The notes under the pieces are model-generated. The model was given only the letters and a program-made list of their open reading frames with translations. It ran no database searches and was not told where the DNA came from. 64,000 nucleotides of DNA, from positions 1-64,000 of the forward strand of contig NZ_AEWI01000004.1 of the NCBI RefSeq assembly GCF_000191885.1, given 5' to 3'. Positions 16,242-25,388 of the stretch are shown one piece after another. The DNA is from Anaerophaga thermohalophila DSM 12881. Lineage in GTDB: Bacteria; Bacteroidota; Bacteroidia; Bacteroidales; Marinilabiliaceae. Made by a program: the position numbers and the translations under genes. Positions within the stretch are counted from its first letter, which is position 1; every line of letters starts with the position of its first letter.

Positions 16242-18077
16242 TTATTCCTTGTTTTCCTTTTGTTCTTTGCTTTCATAAATAACATTATGGGCAAAACAGC
16301 CTGCCAGAAAGTATCTGATATAGTCCTTCATATTTACGTCTGTTTCATAAGTCAAAACTTCGCTTGCCAGTTTCTCAAAACGTCCTTTTGATATTTTAAT
16401 TTCGTGTTTGTATATAGCTATAGTCTTACCTATGGTTTCCTGCAACTGTGATGCTTTTGTTTTTTGCAGGAAAGGTTCCAGCATGGCGTAGGTCTTATTG
16501 CTGGATGCACTTTTAGTCAATAAAAAGTAGACAACCTGTCCGGCACCGAAAGCAAATTCAGCCGGGTCATTTGAAAAGGAAACATTATCTTCATTAGCAA
16601 CCTGTTTCATCTTTTCCAATAATTGTGGGATTCGTGATGCCATATTTTCTCTGTTTTTATTCTGATTAAAAAAATTGTATAGGCTAAACCATATATTTAG
16701 TTTCTCTTTAATTGAATATCTGCGTTTAAAATCTTCATCAGTTCTTATGTCTTCCAGAATAGACGTTTGCATCATCTGATCAAACATATTGCAGGTGATG
16801 CTTTGATGGTTGGCTTTGTAGATATAATCATAAATGGCCTTGCGGTACTGTAACATTAAATTGAAGAGTACATCAGTAAAATGGTACTTGGGCTTTGGTT
16901 CAATTTCATCAAAATACTTAAGCCATAATCCATTTTTTGTCTTATTAATCAGATTGCCGTTGAAAATTTTATTAAAGACAATGTCCTCCAACTGAAAAAT
17001 GTTGAATATTTGAAGGGATTTAAAATTTCCACCTATGGGAAATAACTCATAAAGTTTTAAATTTTTCTCAATTTTGTATTTGAACTGGGGGACAAAATCA
17101 ATGTCTGCAATTCTACTCCCTTTAATTCCCTGAAAAAAGATGAGATAAAAATTTTGTAAAGATTCTTTGTTGTACTTTTTTAAAAGTGTTTTAATAAGTT
17201 CTGAGTAAGATAAAACTTTACCATCCTGGTGCAAACTTACAAGTTCTTTGTTTAACTCCTTTTCATCAATGAATATCGGGCAGGGATTAGGGATCTGTTT
17301 GTTTTGCTGGAGCTTAAAGAATTTCCATATTTTTTCAGCTTCATCTTCTTTTATCCTGTAGTTATATTTAAATGAGGAAGTTTGATGCTTCAGGAAACGT
17401 TTTTTATCGTTGAATCCGCTTAGGCTGTCACTAATTCCGAAAACTTGTTCATTAAATTCCTGATTGTATTCGTCTTTATTAAAAATATTTTCTTTTAAAT
17501 ATTCACGATGAGTTTCTGTTAAATCATCAGCACTTATATTTTTTAGTATGAGATAAACCGTATATGAATCTTTTGCCTCCTGATAAGGTTGAAGGTCGTT
17601 TACTAATTCATAAATGTTTTGAGTCAGATAATTTCTGAAAAGGAGAAACATCTTTTTTTGGGTATCTGTCTTACAATATTTTTCAGCCTTTTTGAAATAT
17701 TGATCAGTTAGCTCTTTGATCAGTATGTCCTTGTGGTATTTCGCGAAATTCTTTTTCGTAAAGGCAAGAACAAATGGAGAACAAGAAACCCCGTAAATTT
17801 TTTTGTTAGGGTTGAAAATTTTTGCAGGGGAAATCGGTAAAGTATTAATTTGAATATTAAGACATTCCTGGAAAAAAGGATTCATCTCGGTCTGTTTTGT
17901 GAACACACCATAATCTTCTTCATTTAGCTTTCCATCTGCATCAACATTCTTTAATACGGGGACTCCCTTTTCTTCCTGGATGTCAAGAAATATATACAAT
18001 CCCTCTTTTAGTTGAAGATTTCTGCTAAATGTTTCCTCTGGCAATGTATTTACAAATTGTACGATTTCTTTTATCAT
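16242..18077 (-). CDS. cas8b: Type I-B Cascade large subunit Cas8b (Csh1-like)
   Basis: A 611-residue protein at the usual position and length of the Cas8b/Csh1 (TM1802) large subunit, which recognises PAM and recruits Cas3. It starts MIKEIVQFVNTLPEE and contains the YGVSCSPFVLAFTKKNF segment near residues 94-110 seen in Csh1 proteins. Sequence conservation in this family is low, so the call rests partly on its place between cas6 and cas7. It has few cysteines and no clear zinc finger. It ends 19 nt before cas7. Confidence 0.88.
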   Translation of the reverse strand: MIKEIVQFVNTLPEETFSRNLQLKEGLYIFLDIQEEKGVPVLKNVDADGKLNEEDYGVFTKQTEMNPFFQECLNIQINTLPISPAKIFNPNKKIYGVSCSPFVLAFTKKNFAKYHKDILIKELTDQYFKKAEKYCKTDTQKKMFLLFRNYLTQNIYELVNDLQPYQEAKDSYTVYLILKNISADDLTETHREYLKENIFNKDEYNQEFNEQVFGISDSLSGFNDKKRFLKHQTSSFKYNYRIKEDEAEKIWKFFKLQQNKQIPNPCPIFIDEKELNKELVSLHQDGKVLSYSELIKTLLKKYNKESLQNFYLIFFQGIKGSRIADIDFVPQFKYKIEKNLKLYELFPIGGNFKSLQIFNIFQLEDIVFNKIFNGNLINKTKNGLWLKYFDEIEPKPKYHFTDVLFNLMLQYRKAIYDYIYKANHQSITCNMFDQMMQTSILEDIRTDEDFKRRYSIKEKLNIWFSLYNFFNQNKNRENMASRIPQLLEKMKQVANEDNVSFSNDPAEFAFGAGQVVYFLLTKSASSNKTYAMLEPFLQKTKASQLQETIGKTIAIYKHEIKISKGRFEKLASEVLTYETDVNMKDYIRYFLAGCFAHNVIYESKEQKENKE

Positions 18078-18143
18078 TTTATTCGTATAAAATTTATCTA
18101 AGTTATTGGTCTGATGAAACTTTGCCTCACCGCGTCTTTGCTT

Positions 18144-18938
18144 TTAAGTTTTTTTGACGGATTGTTGATCTGTTATTTCACACCATCCAAAACCTGCTGA
18201 ACTCTTTTCGCTTACGCCACAATTCCAAATCATTCTGTGTACTTCAGCAGGAGCCGTTAGCGTAAAATCGAAGATGTTGCCAACAACCCTTGTCTCCTGT
18301 GGTGTTTCCGGTTTAATCACAAAACCGCTTCGTTTGTATTTCTGCCCGGGTTTAAAGTTGATCTTGTCGGGGGGCATTTCGAGTCCTCTTGTGCTGCTGT
18401 ATTTTTCGGTAATATGTTTAACCGATAGTTCCTGAAAATTTTCGTCATCCGGTTTCAGATAATGCGCGGGCTTGTTTTTATCGGATTGATAGCTTACCAC
18501 CCAGGGGGTTACCAGCCGGTAATGCATGTTTTCATCGAACCGGGGCTCCGGCAGAGCTTCTACATTGGTAACTTTTAAATCAAGGCCATTGAATTTGTTG
18601 CCCAGAAAGAATTCCTGTTTTATAAACAGTCCTTTTATGAAGTTAGTGGCTGCTTCAGGTGCATCAAACGATACCTGCAACGAAAGGGTTGATGCAGCAA
18701 TCCCGAATAATTTTCGTTCTTTCCACAGTTTGGGTTTTCCGAAGTTAAGGCGCGAAAAGCAAAAGAGCTTATACAGTTTTGTGGTGCCGCTTCCGTAGCC
18801 CTGGTCGTGCAGAAACCGGGCAAAGTCTTTGTCGGCCTGCTTCAACACTTTGTATATCCAGGCACTGATGTAATACTGGTAATCCATCGGAAGCATTCGT
18901 TGCTTCCCGGTACGGTTAAATATTATCCTGAATCTCAT
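18144..18938 (-). CDS. cas6: crRNA-processing endoribonuclease Cas6
   Basis: A 264-residue Cas6 with two ferredoxin-like domains, starting MRFRIIFNRTGKQRMLPMDY. The C-terminal glycine-rich loop NCGVSEKSSAGFGWCEI is the family signature. It cleaves the repeat to give the 8-nt 5' handle. It is the first gene of the cas operon and the only Cas6 in the locus, so it should supply crRNA to both the I-B Cascade and the Csm complex. A 66-nt gap separates it from cas8b. Confidence 0.95.
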   Translation of the reverse strand: MRFRIIFNRTGKQRMLPMDYQYYISAWIYKVLKQADKDFARFLHDQGYGSGTTKLYKLFCFSRLNFGKPKLWKERKLFGIAASTLSLQVSFDAPEAATNFIKGLFIKQEFFLGNKFNGLDLKVTNVEALPEPRFDENMHYRLVTPWVVSYQSDKNKPAHYLKPDDENFQELSVKHITEKYSSTRGLEMPPDKINFKPGQKYKRSGFVIKPETPQETRVVGNIFDFTLTAPAEVHRMIWNCGVSEKSSAGFGWCEITDQQSVKKT

Positions 18939-19406
18939 AATAGTACGGTTAACAGTGAATTCAAGTCATGAAACGGGGAAAGTGAAATGCGGCATGCCGG
19001 CTGGATATACCACATCAAATCTCTTCGATAAAACAAATTGGAGCAGTTTGTCGAATTTGAATGGAAATTTTCCGGAAAGCGGCAATAATTGTAATTCGTG
19101 TCGGGTCGGTTGGCCTTCATTTTTAAAGGGTGTTGGTTAGTTACATTAACAATAATAGTTGATTTTTTGACGTTTAAATTTAGTGATTATTTGTTCAATT
19201 TTCATAAAACAGGATAGGGAAATTTTTATTTTTTAATTTGAGGTGTTATGAGTTTTGGCTGCTTTTGTTCTACGCTGAGAATGTAGAATTAAAGAAACAC
19301 GACACTGCAATGAAAAAATTTAATGAAACGAGAATGACAAGGTTTGTCACAACAAGAATATGTATAATTAACCTCTAATCATCTAAGAAACCAAAAAACA
19401 GGCAAC

Positions 19407-19475
19407 AGATTCTTCGTCGTTACCTCCTCAGAATGACATTAGGCAGTCTGTCATTCTGAGCGAAGCGAAGAATCT
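19407..19475. repeat. Family C inverted repeat, copy 1
   Basis: A hairpin-forming element beginning AGATTCTTCGTCG and ending GCGAAGAATCT, with internal arms CTCAGAATGACA and TGTCATTCTGAG. Further copies are at 19540-19607 and 23843-23911. Repeats of this wording are widespread between genes in Bacteroidota. Confidence 0.85.
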
Positions 19476-19539
19476 CATCAGTGGCAAAGAGTCTTTGAAT
19501 GATAAAAACCGGCTAAAGGAACTTGTTGTAACAAGAGAA

Positions 19540-19607
19540 AGATTCTTCGTCGTGCCTCCTCAGAATGACACTGAGCGCTCTGTCATTCTGAGCGGAGCGA
19601 AGAATCT
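19540..19607. repeat. Family C inverted repeat, copy 2
   Basis: Same structure as copy 1 with small differences in the loop (CACTGAGCGCTC). It is followed by about 60 nt shared with the copy at 23843-23911 and then by a full family A element, forming a composite unit. Confidence 0.85.
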
Positions 19608-19667
19608 AACATCAATTAAAGTATGATAAGTTGCATTATTCCAATAACTTAGACTAATTTTATACGG

Positions 19668-19766
19668 ATGAAACGAGCATGGCAAGGTTTGTCACAAAAG
19701 AACATGTATAAAATCAATCATGCGAGTTCCATCAGACCAATAACTTAGACTAATTTTATACTGATG
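19668..19766. repeat. Family A dispersed element, full copy
   Basis: A 97-99 bp element starting ATGAAACGAGCATG, with inner palindrome CAAGGTTTGTC, then CATGCGAGTTCCATCAGACC and an end reading ATTTTATACTGATGAAA. The segments ATGAAACGAGCATG and CATGCGAGTTCCAT are imperfect inverted repeats. Full copies also occur at 23668-23760, 36640-36736, 41941-42037 (inverted) and 47591-47687 (inverted); partial ones at 19323-19367 and 23761-23806. Confidence 0.9.
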
Positions 19767-20058
19767 AAAATGTTAGGATTGTTAGGCGCTTAGCGCATAA
19801 AACCAACCAACATGTTGTTTAAGTTGACTAAATCCCGCACAGGGGTTTTTTTTGAGGCTTGTCCTGAAAAAACGTAGTACCTTATCTCTAATTTTGTTGT
19901 ATTTTTTGGCATAATATTTAAAAAATGGCTGCGCCATTTGTTGTTTGGATCACCGAATTTGCGCGAATTAACGCGAATTTAGTCGCATCTTTGATGCGAC
20001 AGTCATTCGTGTCATTGACAACATCATAATTGATTTTTTCACGCAGCCTCTTTTTCCA

Positions 20059-21738
20059 TTAATACAAATCCATTTGTAATCTTTTCTCATTTTTCAGGCG
20101 CTGAATATATTCTCCGGCCTGCCGGATGGTTAAATTACCTTCCGAAGCGACGATTTCTTCAAGGGCTTCTTTAACGCTTTGGCCCATCGTACGTTTATTT
20201 CCGCAAATGTATACCGTAGCTTCTTTTTTGTCGATCCAACGAAACAACTCTTTTTGGCGCTGTTTCATGCGGTGCTGGACATAAATTTTGTTTTCCTGAT
20301 CACGTGAGAATGCCGTATCAAGCCTCGTTAATATGCCGGATTGCAAAAAGTTTTCCAATTCTTTGCGGTACAGAAAGTCACTTCTGGCATGGCGATCCCC
20401 GAATATCAGCCAGTTTTCTCCACTGGCACCGCTACTTTGGCGTTGTTGCAAAAATCCCCTGAAAGGTGCAATACCGGTACTGGTAGCGATCATTATTACG
20501 GGTTTGGTATCGTCTTCAGGGATGCGGAATTTTTCATTCTTTTCCAGGAATACGGGAACGGAATCACCTTCATCGAGACGGTCGGAAAGATAAGTGGAGC
20601 ACACACCGGTGTGATGTCGTCCTTTTTGTTGATATTCAATAAGTCCGACCGTAAAGTGAGCTTCTCGCGGGAACATATACGGGCTGTTTGCCACTGAATA
20701 TAACCTGGGATTGAGCCGCCTCAAAAGATCGACCAGTTGCTGTGGCGTGATGTCTCCGGGGAAATCGGAAACCAAATCCAGGACATCACTGGTTTCACAA
20801 TATTTATCCAGAAGCAGCTTGTCTGATATCAGTGTTTTGAGGTTTCCGTTTTGAGACAGTTCCGAATATTTTTTCACCATTAACGGTGTAATCAGGGTGA
20901 TTTCGTATTCTTCCACCAGGGCTTCTTTTAGCAGACGCGGGCCTCTTGCAGTTTCGACGGTAGTAGCACCGTCAAACTTCAGATGTTTCAGCAGTTGGTC
21001 GACCAGTAGGCGGGAGTTGTGGACATAGATGCCGAAAGAGTCGCCCGGCTGAAAGTCGCTGCCAAACTTTTCCGTCGAGAGGACAAGATGAAGCGTCCGC
21101 TTTGGAAAATCGGGGTTTGTCAACGGTTTTATCTCTTTCACTTTGGCATAGAAAATATTTGAGTCCTCTGCATCCACCCGGTTTATTTCAAAAGCAAATT
21201 CCTTTTTGCTTTGGGTAATTGTTTTAGGAAGAACAGCTTCAAAGGCTTCAACCGACTGGCGAACCCACAGCATGGCATTTTCTTCATAGTCGATGTCGCA
21301 TTCCACGAGTGGCGATATTTCTTTGGCGCCCAGTTGAAGCAGACGATTTCGGAAGTCATGGCCTGTTTTGCAGAAATCTTTATAGCTGCTGTCGCCCAAA
21401 GCAAGCACGCTGAATTTTACTTCCCCGCGAATTTTAGCTTCTTCAGAATTCATATAGTTGTAAAAGTTTTCGGCTACAGCCGGAGGGTCTCCCTCACCGT
21501 GCGTGCTGACGGCTATCAGGATGTTCTTCATATCACTGATAACAGCGGGATTCATGGTGTTCATATCGTGAATTTCACTGGCGATGCCCAGGTGCCTGGC
21601 ATAATCGTAAGCCAGCTGTGCTGCCGACTTTGAATTGCCGGTCCGGCTTCCATAAATCACATGAAGTGTATTCTCCGGTGTCGCTGCTTTTTCGCCTGCA
21701 TTGGTTGGTATGTTTTGTGTTTTAGTTGTTTGTGCCAT
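20059..21738 (-). CDS. Diflavin reductase, CysJ-like (sulfite reductase flavoprotein type)
   Basis: A 559-residue protein with an N-terminal flavodoxin domain (GSRTGNSKSAAQLAYDYA FMN loop near residues 30-47, STHGEGDPP and LGDSSY), an FAD-binding domain (RLYSVANSP and GVCSTYLSDRL) and a C-terminal NADPH domain (STGIAPFRGFLQQ, CGNKRTMGQSVKEAL) ending in an aromatic residue (LQMDLY). It should pass electrons from NADPH through FAD and FMN to a partner. No sulfite reductase hemoprotein gene is in the window, so the partner is unknown. The upstream neighbour on the same strand is a radical SAM protein that would need reducing power. Its promoter region contains a 15-bp tandem repeat ending 15 nt before the ATG. 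Confidence 0.9.
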   Translation of the reverse strand: MAQTTKTQNIPTNAGEKAATPENTLHVIYGSRTGNSKSAAQLAYDYARHLGIASEIHDMNTMNPAVISDMKNILIAVSTHGEGDPPAVAENFYNYMNSEEAKIRGEVKFSVLALGDSSYKDFCKTGHDFRNRLLQLGAKEISPLVECDIDYEENAMLWVRQSVEAFEAVLPKTITQSKKEFAFEINRVDAEDSNIFYAKVKEIKPLTNPDFPKRTLHLVLSTEKFGSDFQPGDSFGIYVHNSRLLVDQLLKHLKFDGATTVETARGPRLLKEALVEEYEITLITPLMVKKYSELSQNGNLKTLISDKLLLDKYCETSDVLDLVSDFPGDITPQQLVDLLRRLNPRLYSVANSPYMFPREAHFTVGLIEYQQKGRHHTGVCSTYLSDRLDEGDSVPVFLEKNEKFRIPEDDTKPVIMIATSTGIAPFRGFLQQRQSSGASGENWLIFGDRHARSDFLYRKELENFLQSGILTRLDTAFSRDQENKIYVQHRMKQRQKELFRWIDKKEATVYICGNKRTMGQSVKEALEEIVASEGNLTIRQAGEYIQRLKNEKRLQMDLY

Positions 21739-21752
21739 TGTTGTTAGATGCT

Positions 21753-21929
21753 AGATGTAAGATTAATAGATGTAAGATTAATAGATGTAAGATTAATAGA
21801 TATAAGATTAATAGATGTAAGATTAATAGATATAAGATTAATAGATGTAAGATTAATAGATATAAGATTAATAGATATAAGATTAATAGATGTAAGATTA
21901 ATAGATGTAAGATTAATAGATATAAGATT
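21753..21929. repeat. Tandem repeat, 15-bp unit, about 11.8 copies
   Basis: Perfectly phased copies of AGATGTAAGATTAAT start at 21753 and continue to 21929. The fifth base varies between G and A (order G G G A G A G A A G G A), and no other base changes. It lies between the KamA-like gene and the diflavin reductase, 15 nt upstream of the reductase start. Such arrays change length by slippage and could alter promoter spacing or transcript structure. ORFs reading through it are artefacts. Confidence 0.97.
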
Positions 21930-21997
21930 CTACTCTTCTACTTTTTCACCATGCCCCCTGCTCCCTGCCCTTGGATTCCGATCGGGGACGTTAACTA

Positions 21998-23278
21998 TCA
22001 TCCAGCTAATTCAGGGGTTTTTACTTCTTTGAGTTGGTCAACCCATGTGGCTTTTTCATCGTATTCCATCAGGAAAGGTTTAAAGGTTTCGCGATAATCC
22101 CGATGCCGGATGTATTGCATCATAAAGTATTTGCTGCCGTCAAGCGGATTGGTGACGATGCCCATAATTTGCACTTTCCCCTTTGATGCCGACATAGTAG
22201 GGCCGGTCACTGTTTTGGCAAAGCTGCCGGTTTCGCGGATGGCTTCCTGGTATATCCTGTATATATCGGCCAGCGGTATACTAAAGTAGTTGTATGGGCC
22301 TGTCTCCCGCTCGATAAACATATAATAGGGGATCAGCCCCAGTTGCACCTGTCGTTGCCACATACGAGCCCAGTCTTGACTTCGGTTGTTGATGTGGTTC
22401 AGCACCGGTGCCTGCGTTCTGATTTCGGCTCCTGTTTGACGGATATTGCGAATGGCTTCCTGTACCACTTCGGTCTCCAGTTCATTGGGGTGATTGAAGT
22501 GTCCCATGATGGACAGATGAAGACCACTGTCGGTGATATGTTTCAGGATATCCAGTATCTGACCCGCCTCTTCGTTGTGCCTGGGAAGGAATGTAAATGG
22601 CCAGTAGCTTAGTGATTTTGTGCCGAAGCGGATGTTTTGAAGATTTGGAATTTTGGCATCGATAAGTGCATCAATATATTTTTTCAGCGTTGCCGGATCC
22701 ATCACCATAGGATCACCACCGGTAAAAAGGATTTCATTGATACTTTCGTTTTGTCTGATGTAGGCGATCACCTTTTCAATTTCGCGCATGGAGAATTTCA
22801 TATCCAGGTCTTTGATGAACTGCGGCCATCTGAAACAAAAGGTACAGTGGGCATGGCAGGGCTGTCCCTGGCTGGGGAAAAACAATACAATGTCCTTGTA
22901 TTTATGTTGCATCCCTTTGAGTTCTTCACCATCAAGCTCAGGCACATTGGTCATTTGCTGAGCCGGATGCGGATTCATTTCCATTCGTATGTCATAAATG
23001 GTCTTATTCACCTTTCCGTTGGCCGACGGATCATTCAGCGCTTTTGTCAGTCTGTTATACTGATCCGCGGTGAGCATATTCCTGTTAGGGAAATTGAGAA
23101 TATAGACGGGATCGTCTTCATAGTTCTCCCAGTCGATGAGGTAATCTACCACATAATTATTGGTTTTAAATGGAATCACTTTGGAAACAATGTCGATCTC
23201 CGTTTTGACCTTTTTCGGGAGATAACGCATGTACTCAATTTCACGGAAATTTCTGGCATTGTAGGTTATAAACTTCAT
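21998..23278 (-). CDS. KamA-family radical SAM protein (lysine 2,3-aminomutase-like)
   Basis: A 426-residue radical SAM protein. The cluster motif is CHAHCTFCFRW (C-x3-C-x2-C) near residues 139-149, followed by the GGDP segment (ILFTGGDPMVMD), and the HFNHPNELETEVVQEAI stretch is typical of the aminomutase family. Family members use SAM and PLP to move amino groups of lysine, glutamate or EF-P lysine. The classical zinc-binding C-terminal tail of lysine 2,3-aminomutase is not evident, so the substrate is open. It is upstream of the diflavin reductase on the same strand, which could be its electron donor (inference). Confidence 0.85.
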   Translation of the reverse strand: MKFITYNARNFREIEYMRYLPKKVKTEIDIVSKVIPFKTNNYVVDYLIDWENYEDDPVYILNFPNRNMLTADQYNRLTKALNDPSANGKVNKTIYDIRMEMNPHPAQQMTNVPELDGEELKGMQHKYKDIVLFFPSQGQPCHAHCTFCFRWPQFIKDLDMKFSMREIEKVIAYIRQNESINEILFTGGDPMVMDPATLKKYIDALIDAKIPNLQNIRFGTKSLSYWPFTFLPRHNEEAGQILDILKHITDSGLHLSIMGHFNHPNELETEVVQEAIRNIRQTGAEIRTQAPVLNHINNRSQDWARMWQRQVQLGLIPYYMFIERETGPYNYFSIPLADIYRIYQEAIRETGSFAKTVTGPTMSASKGKVQIMGIVTNPLDGSKYFMMQYIRHRDYRETFKPFLMEYDEKATWVDQLKEVKTPELAG

Positions 23279-23667
23279 GGCATTAAATTTTTATTGCTGA
23301 GTCTTCTCCTGAAAGTGATTTTTAGGAGTGGACTCATTGTTAGAAAATCTACTGGTGTATTTGCTATGAAGTTGCCTGAAACCGATCTGTTGGTTAAAAA
23401 ACGCTCGGGAATCCTAAGTAGCATTATTCATCAATTTTCTGTTAAGATGCTCAACTATCGGCAGAATACAAATGTCCTCATCAAATTTAACTTGAAAATA
23501 GTTCACTATTTCCTGCTTAAAATTTGTCCGCTGTTGCTTGTATTATTTGATATTTGATCATCTCATAACGAAAACTTATGAATAAAACAGGTTAAGTCCC
23601 TGATTGGTGTTTTTGAAGGAAAATATAAATAGTTAACCGCAGAAATACGGATAATGTTCAAGTCGGG

Positions 23668-23760
23668 ATGAAACGATCATGGCAAGGGTTCTCAAAAGCA
23701 TGTATAAAACTCAATCATGCGGCTTCCATCCGACCAATAACTTAGACTAATTTTATACGG
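23668..23760. repeat. Family A dispersed element, full copy adjoining a partial copy
   Basis: Begins ATGAAACGATCATGG and ends TTTTATACGG; the next base (23761) starts a second, partial family A unit reaching 23806 that then runs into a family C repeat context. The head-to-tail arrangement shows that the ATGAAA word belongs to both ends of the element. Confidence 0.85.
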
Positions 23761-23842
23761 ATGAAACGAGCATGACAAAAATTGTCACAAAGGAACATGT
23801 ATAATTAACCTTTAATCATCTAAGAAACCAAAAACAGGTAAC

Positions 23843-23911
23843 AGATTCTTCGTCGTTACCTCCTCAGAATGACATTAGACAGTCTGTCATTCTGAGCGGA
23901 GCGAAGAATCT
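23843..23911. repeat. Family C inverted repeat, copy 3
   Basis: Nearly identical to the copy at 19407-19475, including about 30 nt of upstream context. Its downstream context, AAAATCAATTAAAG to the family A terminus, matches the region after 19607. Confidence 0.85.
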
Positions 23912-24084
23912 AAAATCAATTAAAGAATAATAAGTTGCACCATTTCAATAACTTAGACTAATTTTATACGGATGAAAGAAAAAAGCATGCAAAGGTTGCG
24001 ATAGTCTTTTGTACCTTTTGCGTGGAACATTTTGCAAATAATGTTAATGTATAAATCGGAAAGAAAATTTAAAAGACTATGAGA

Positions 24085-24114
24085 TTGGATAGTTGTTAAA
24101 AAGTATTAATTTTG
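24085..24114 (+). promoter_or_regulatory. Candidate Bacteroidota-type promoter for the ECF sigma gene
   Basis: TTGG at 24085-24088 and TAATTTTG at 24107-24114 fit the -33 TTTG and -7 TAnnTTTG boxes with about 18 nt between them. The start codon is 53 nt downstream. Based on consensus match only. Confidence 0.45.
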
Positions 24115-24166
24115 CATTCACTTTAAAGTGTTTCTTTGTGTAAAAGAATGATTAAAAGTAGAATAT

Positions 24167-24739
24167 ATGCAGGAAGAGAAGCTATTTACAGAATTGAGCA
24201 AAGGAAACAAACGGGTTCTGGATGAAATATATAATCGTTATCATCAAAAAATATTCGGGTTTGCATTATCATACTTAAAAAATGAAGATGACGCTTACGA
24301 CATTGTCCAGGAAGTTTTCATTAACTTATGGAACAGCCGGTCTTCTCTGAAAAAAGATACCAGAATTGAGCCGTTTATATTTACTGCTACCAAAAATGCC
24401 GTCATCTCATTGTTCAGGAAAAGAGCCACCGAACAAAAATACCTGGAATACCTGGGCAATACCGTCATCTCCAATAATATGGGAACCAACGAACAAATCG
24501 ACTATAACTTCCTTGAAGAACTATACGAGTCGTTGATTTCACAACTGCCCGAAAAACGTCGCGAGATTTTTATTCTCAGCAGGAAAAAGGGTCTGACAAA
24601 CAAAGACATTGCTGCTAATTTGAAAATCTCCGAAAAAACCGTGGAAAACCAACTGACCAGGGCACTTGCTTTTTTAAAAGAGCATTTTAGCGCTGCCGGT
24701 TTTCTGGGGTTGCTGTTTTTTCATCTTTTTATATTGTAG
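24167..24739 (+). CDS. ECF sigma-70 factor of PUL 1
   Basis: A 190-residue extracytoplasmic-function sigma factor of the Bacteroidota SusC/D-linked type. Region 2 is seen in YLKNEDDAYDIVQEVFINLW (about residues 45-64), and region 4 in KGLTNKDIAANLKISEKTVENQL (about residues 145-167). The hydrophobic C-terminal tail (FLGLLFFHLFIL) is common in this group. It should activate the PUL when freed by the FecR-type anti-sigma factor encoded 650 bp downstream. The gap between the two genes was lengthened by a MITE insertion. Confidence 0.93.
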   Translation: MQEEKLFTELSKGNKRVLDEIYNRYHQKIFGFALSYLKNEDDAYDIVQEVFINLWNSRSSLKKDTRIEPFIFTATKNAVISLFRKRATEQKYLEYLGNTVISNNMGTNEQIDYNFLEELYESLISQLPEKRREIFILSRKKGLTNKDIAANLKISEKTVENQLTRALAFLKEHFSAAGFLGLLFFHLFIL

Positions 24740-25388
24740 GAATAGCGGACTCTTTGCAGAGCACAGCGCCGATCCACTGTAAATAAATCAAAAATAATCC
24801 CGAAATCCGCGATTTCAAATTATACGACACCTTCAGGGGCAAGAAAAGAGCAGCACCCGCTAAAACCGCCCAGCGGTGGCAGAGCTGTAACTCAGTAAGA
24901 CATAAGCGCGCTATTCAAACCACATTGCGCCCACTATGAGCAATTCTACAGAATTAGGTTTAAAAGAGCCCGGTCTAAAAAGCATCTTTGTTGCCAAACT
25001 CGTTGTTGTTTTAAATTTTTGCATCCTCATTAACAACAAGTTAACTCCGGTACAAAAATTTAAAACGTCTTGATTTTGACAAAAATATGCTTTTTATACT
25101 GCACGCTTAAAATATTTTGCCAAAAATATACGATTCCTTATGCTTCATGCCACCATCCTGCCCTTTTACTTTATCGCCTTTCCACCTTTACTCCTTGCCC
25201 CATGCCCTATGCCCTGTCTTCTGCCTTCTGCTTTCTGCCTGTCGGATACTTTTTCTGAAAATTCATACAATTTATTTCACAATCTATTATGTCTGATCAT
25301 CAATCATTTGTAAATAAATGTCAAAAAAATTTTAAAAAAGAATAGGGGAATATCCTTTCCTTTGCGTTGAATTATTAGAGCGATTAAA
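24740..25388. other. Intergenic region with a MITE between sigma and anti-sigma genes
   Basis: No gene seen. It contains the MITE copy at 24966-25106 and, after it, a pyrimidine-rich low-complexity run (about 25140-25250, built from CATGCCC and TTCTGCC words). The last 60 nt before the anti-sigma ATG are AT-rich and probably carry its own promoter, because the insertion separates it from the sigma gene. Confidence 0.6.
24966..25106. repeat. MITE family B, copy 2, with 6-bp target duplication
   Basis: A 141-bp element beginning GAGCCCGGTCTAAAAAGCAT and ending TTTTTATACTGCACGC. It is flanked by a perfect direct repeat TTAAAA at 24960-24965 and 25107-25112. Confidence 0.92.

Larger units (their letters stand above)
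18939..20058. other. Repeat-rich intergenic region upstream of cas6
   Basis: No convincing gene is present in this 1.1 kb. It holds a partial family A repeat (19323-19367), two family C inverted repeats (19407-19475 and 19540-19607) and a full family A copy (19668-19766). The cas operon promoter should lie just above 18938, but I could not place it. The end near 20050 contains several direct or inverted words (GCGCGAATTAACGCGAATT, GTCGCATCTTTGATGCGAC) of unknown role. Confidence 0.7.
23279..24166. other. Repeat-rich intergenic region upstream of the ECF sigma gene
   Basis: No convincing gene. The first 380 nt show no recognisable feature. Then come a full family A element (23668-23760), directly followed by a partial one (23761-23806), a family C inverted repeat (23843-23911) and a terminal family A fragment ending near 23976. 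The last 190 nt hold the sigma factor promoter. The part from about 23761 to 23976 is a near copy of the pattern at 19323-19670. Confidence 0.75.

Noticed and set aside
18935-19140. Short ORFs on both strands just upstream of cas6
   Set aside because: Mutually overlapping, no recognisable protein, and the region is expected to be the cas promoter.
21726-22097. Plus-strand ORFs with repeating CKINR or LIDVR units
   Set aside because: They are translations of the 15-bp tandem repeat, with no gene signals.
22637-23557. A long plus-strand ORF (306 codons) over the KamA-like gene
   Set aside because: It is antisense to a well-supported radical SAM gene and has no domain of its own.
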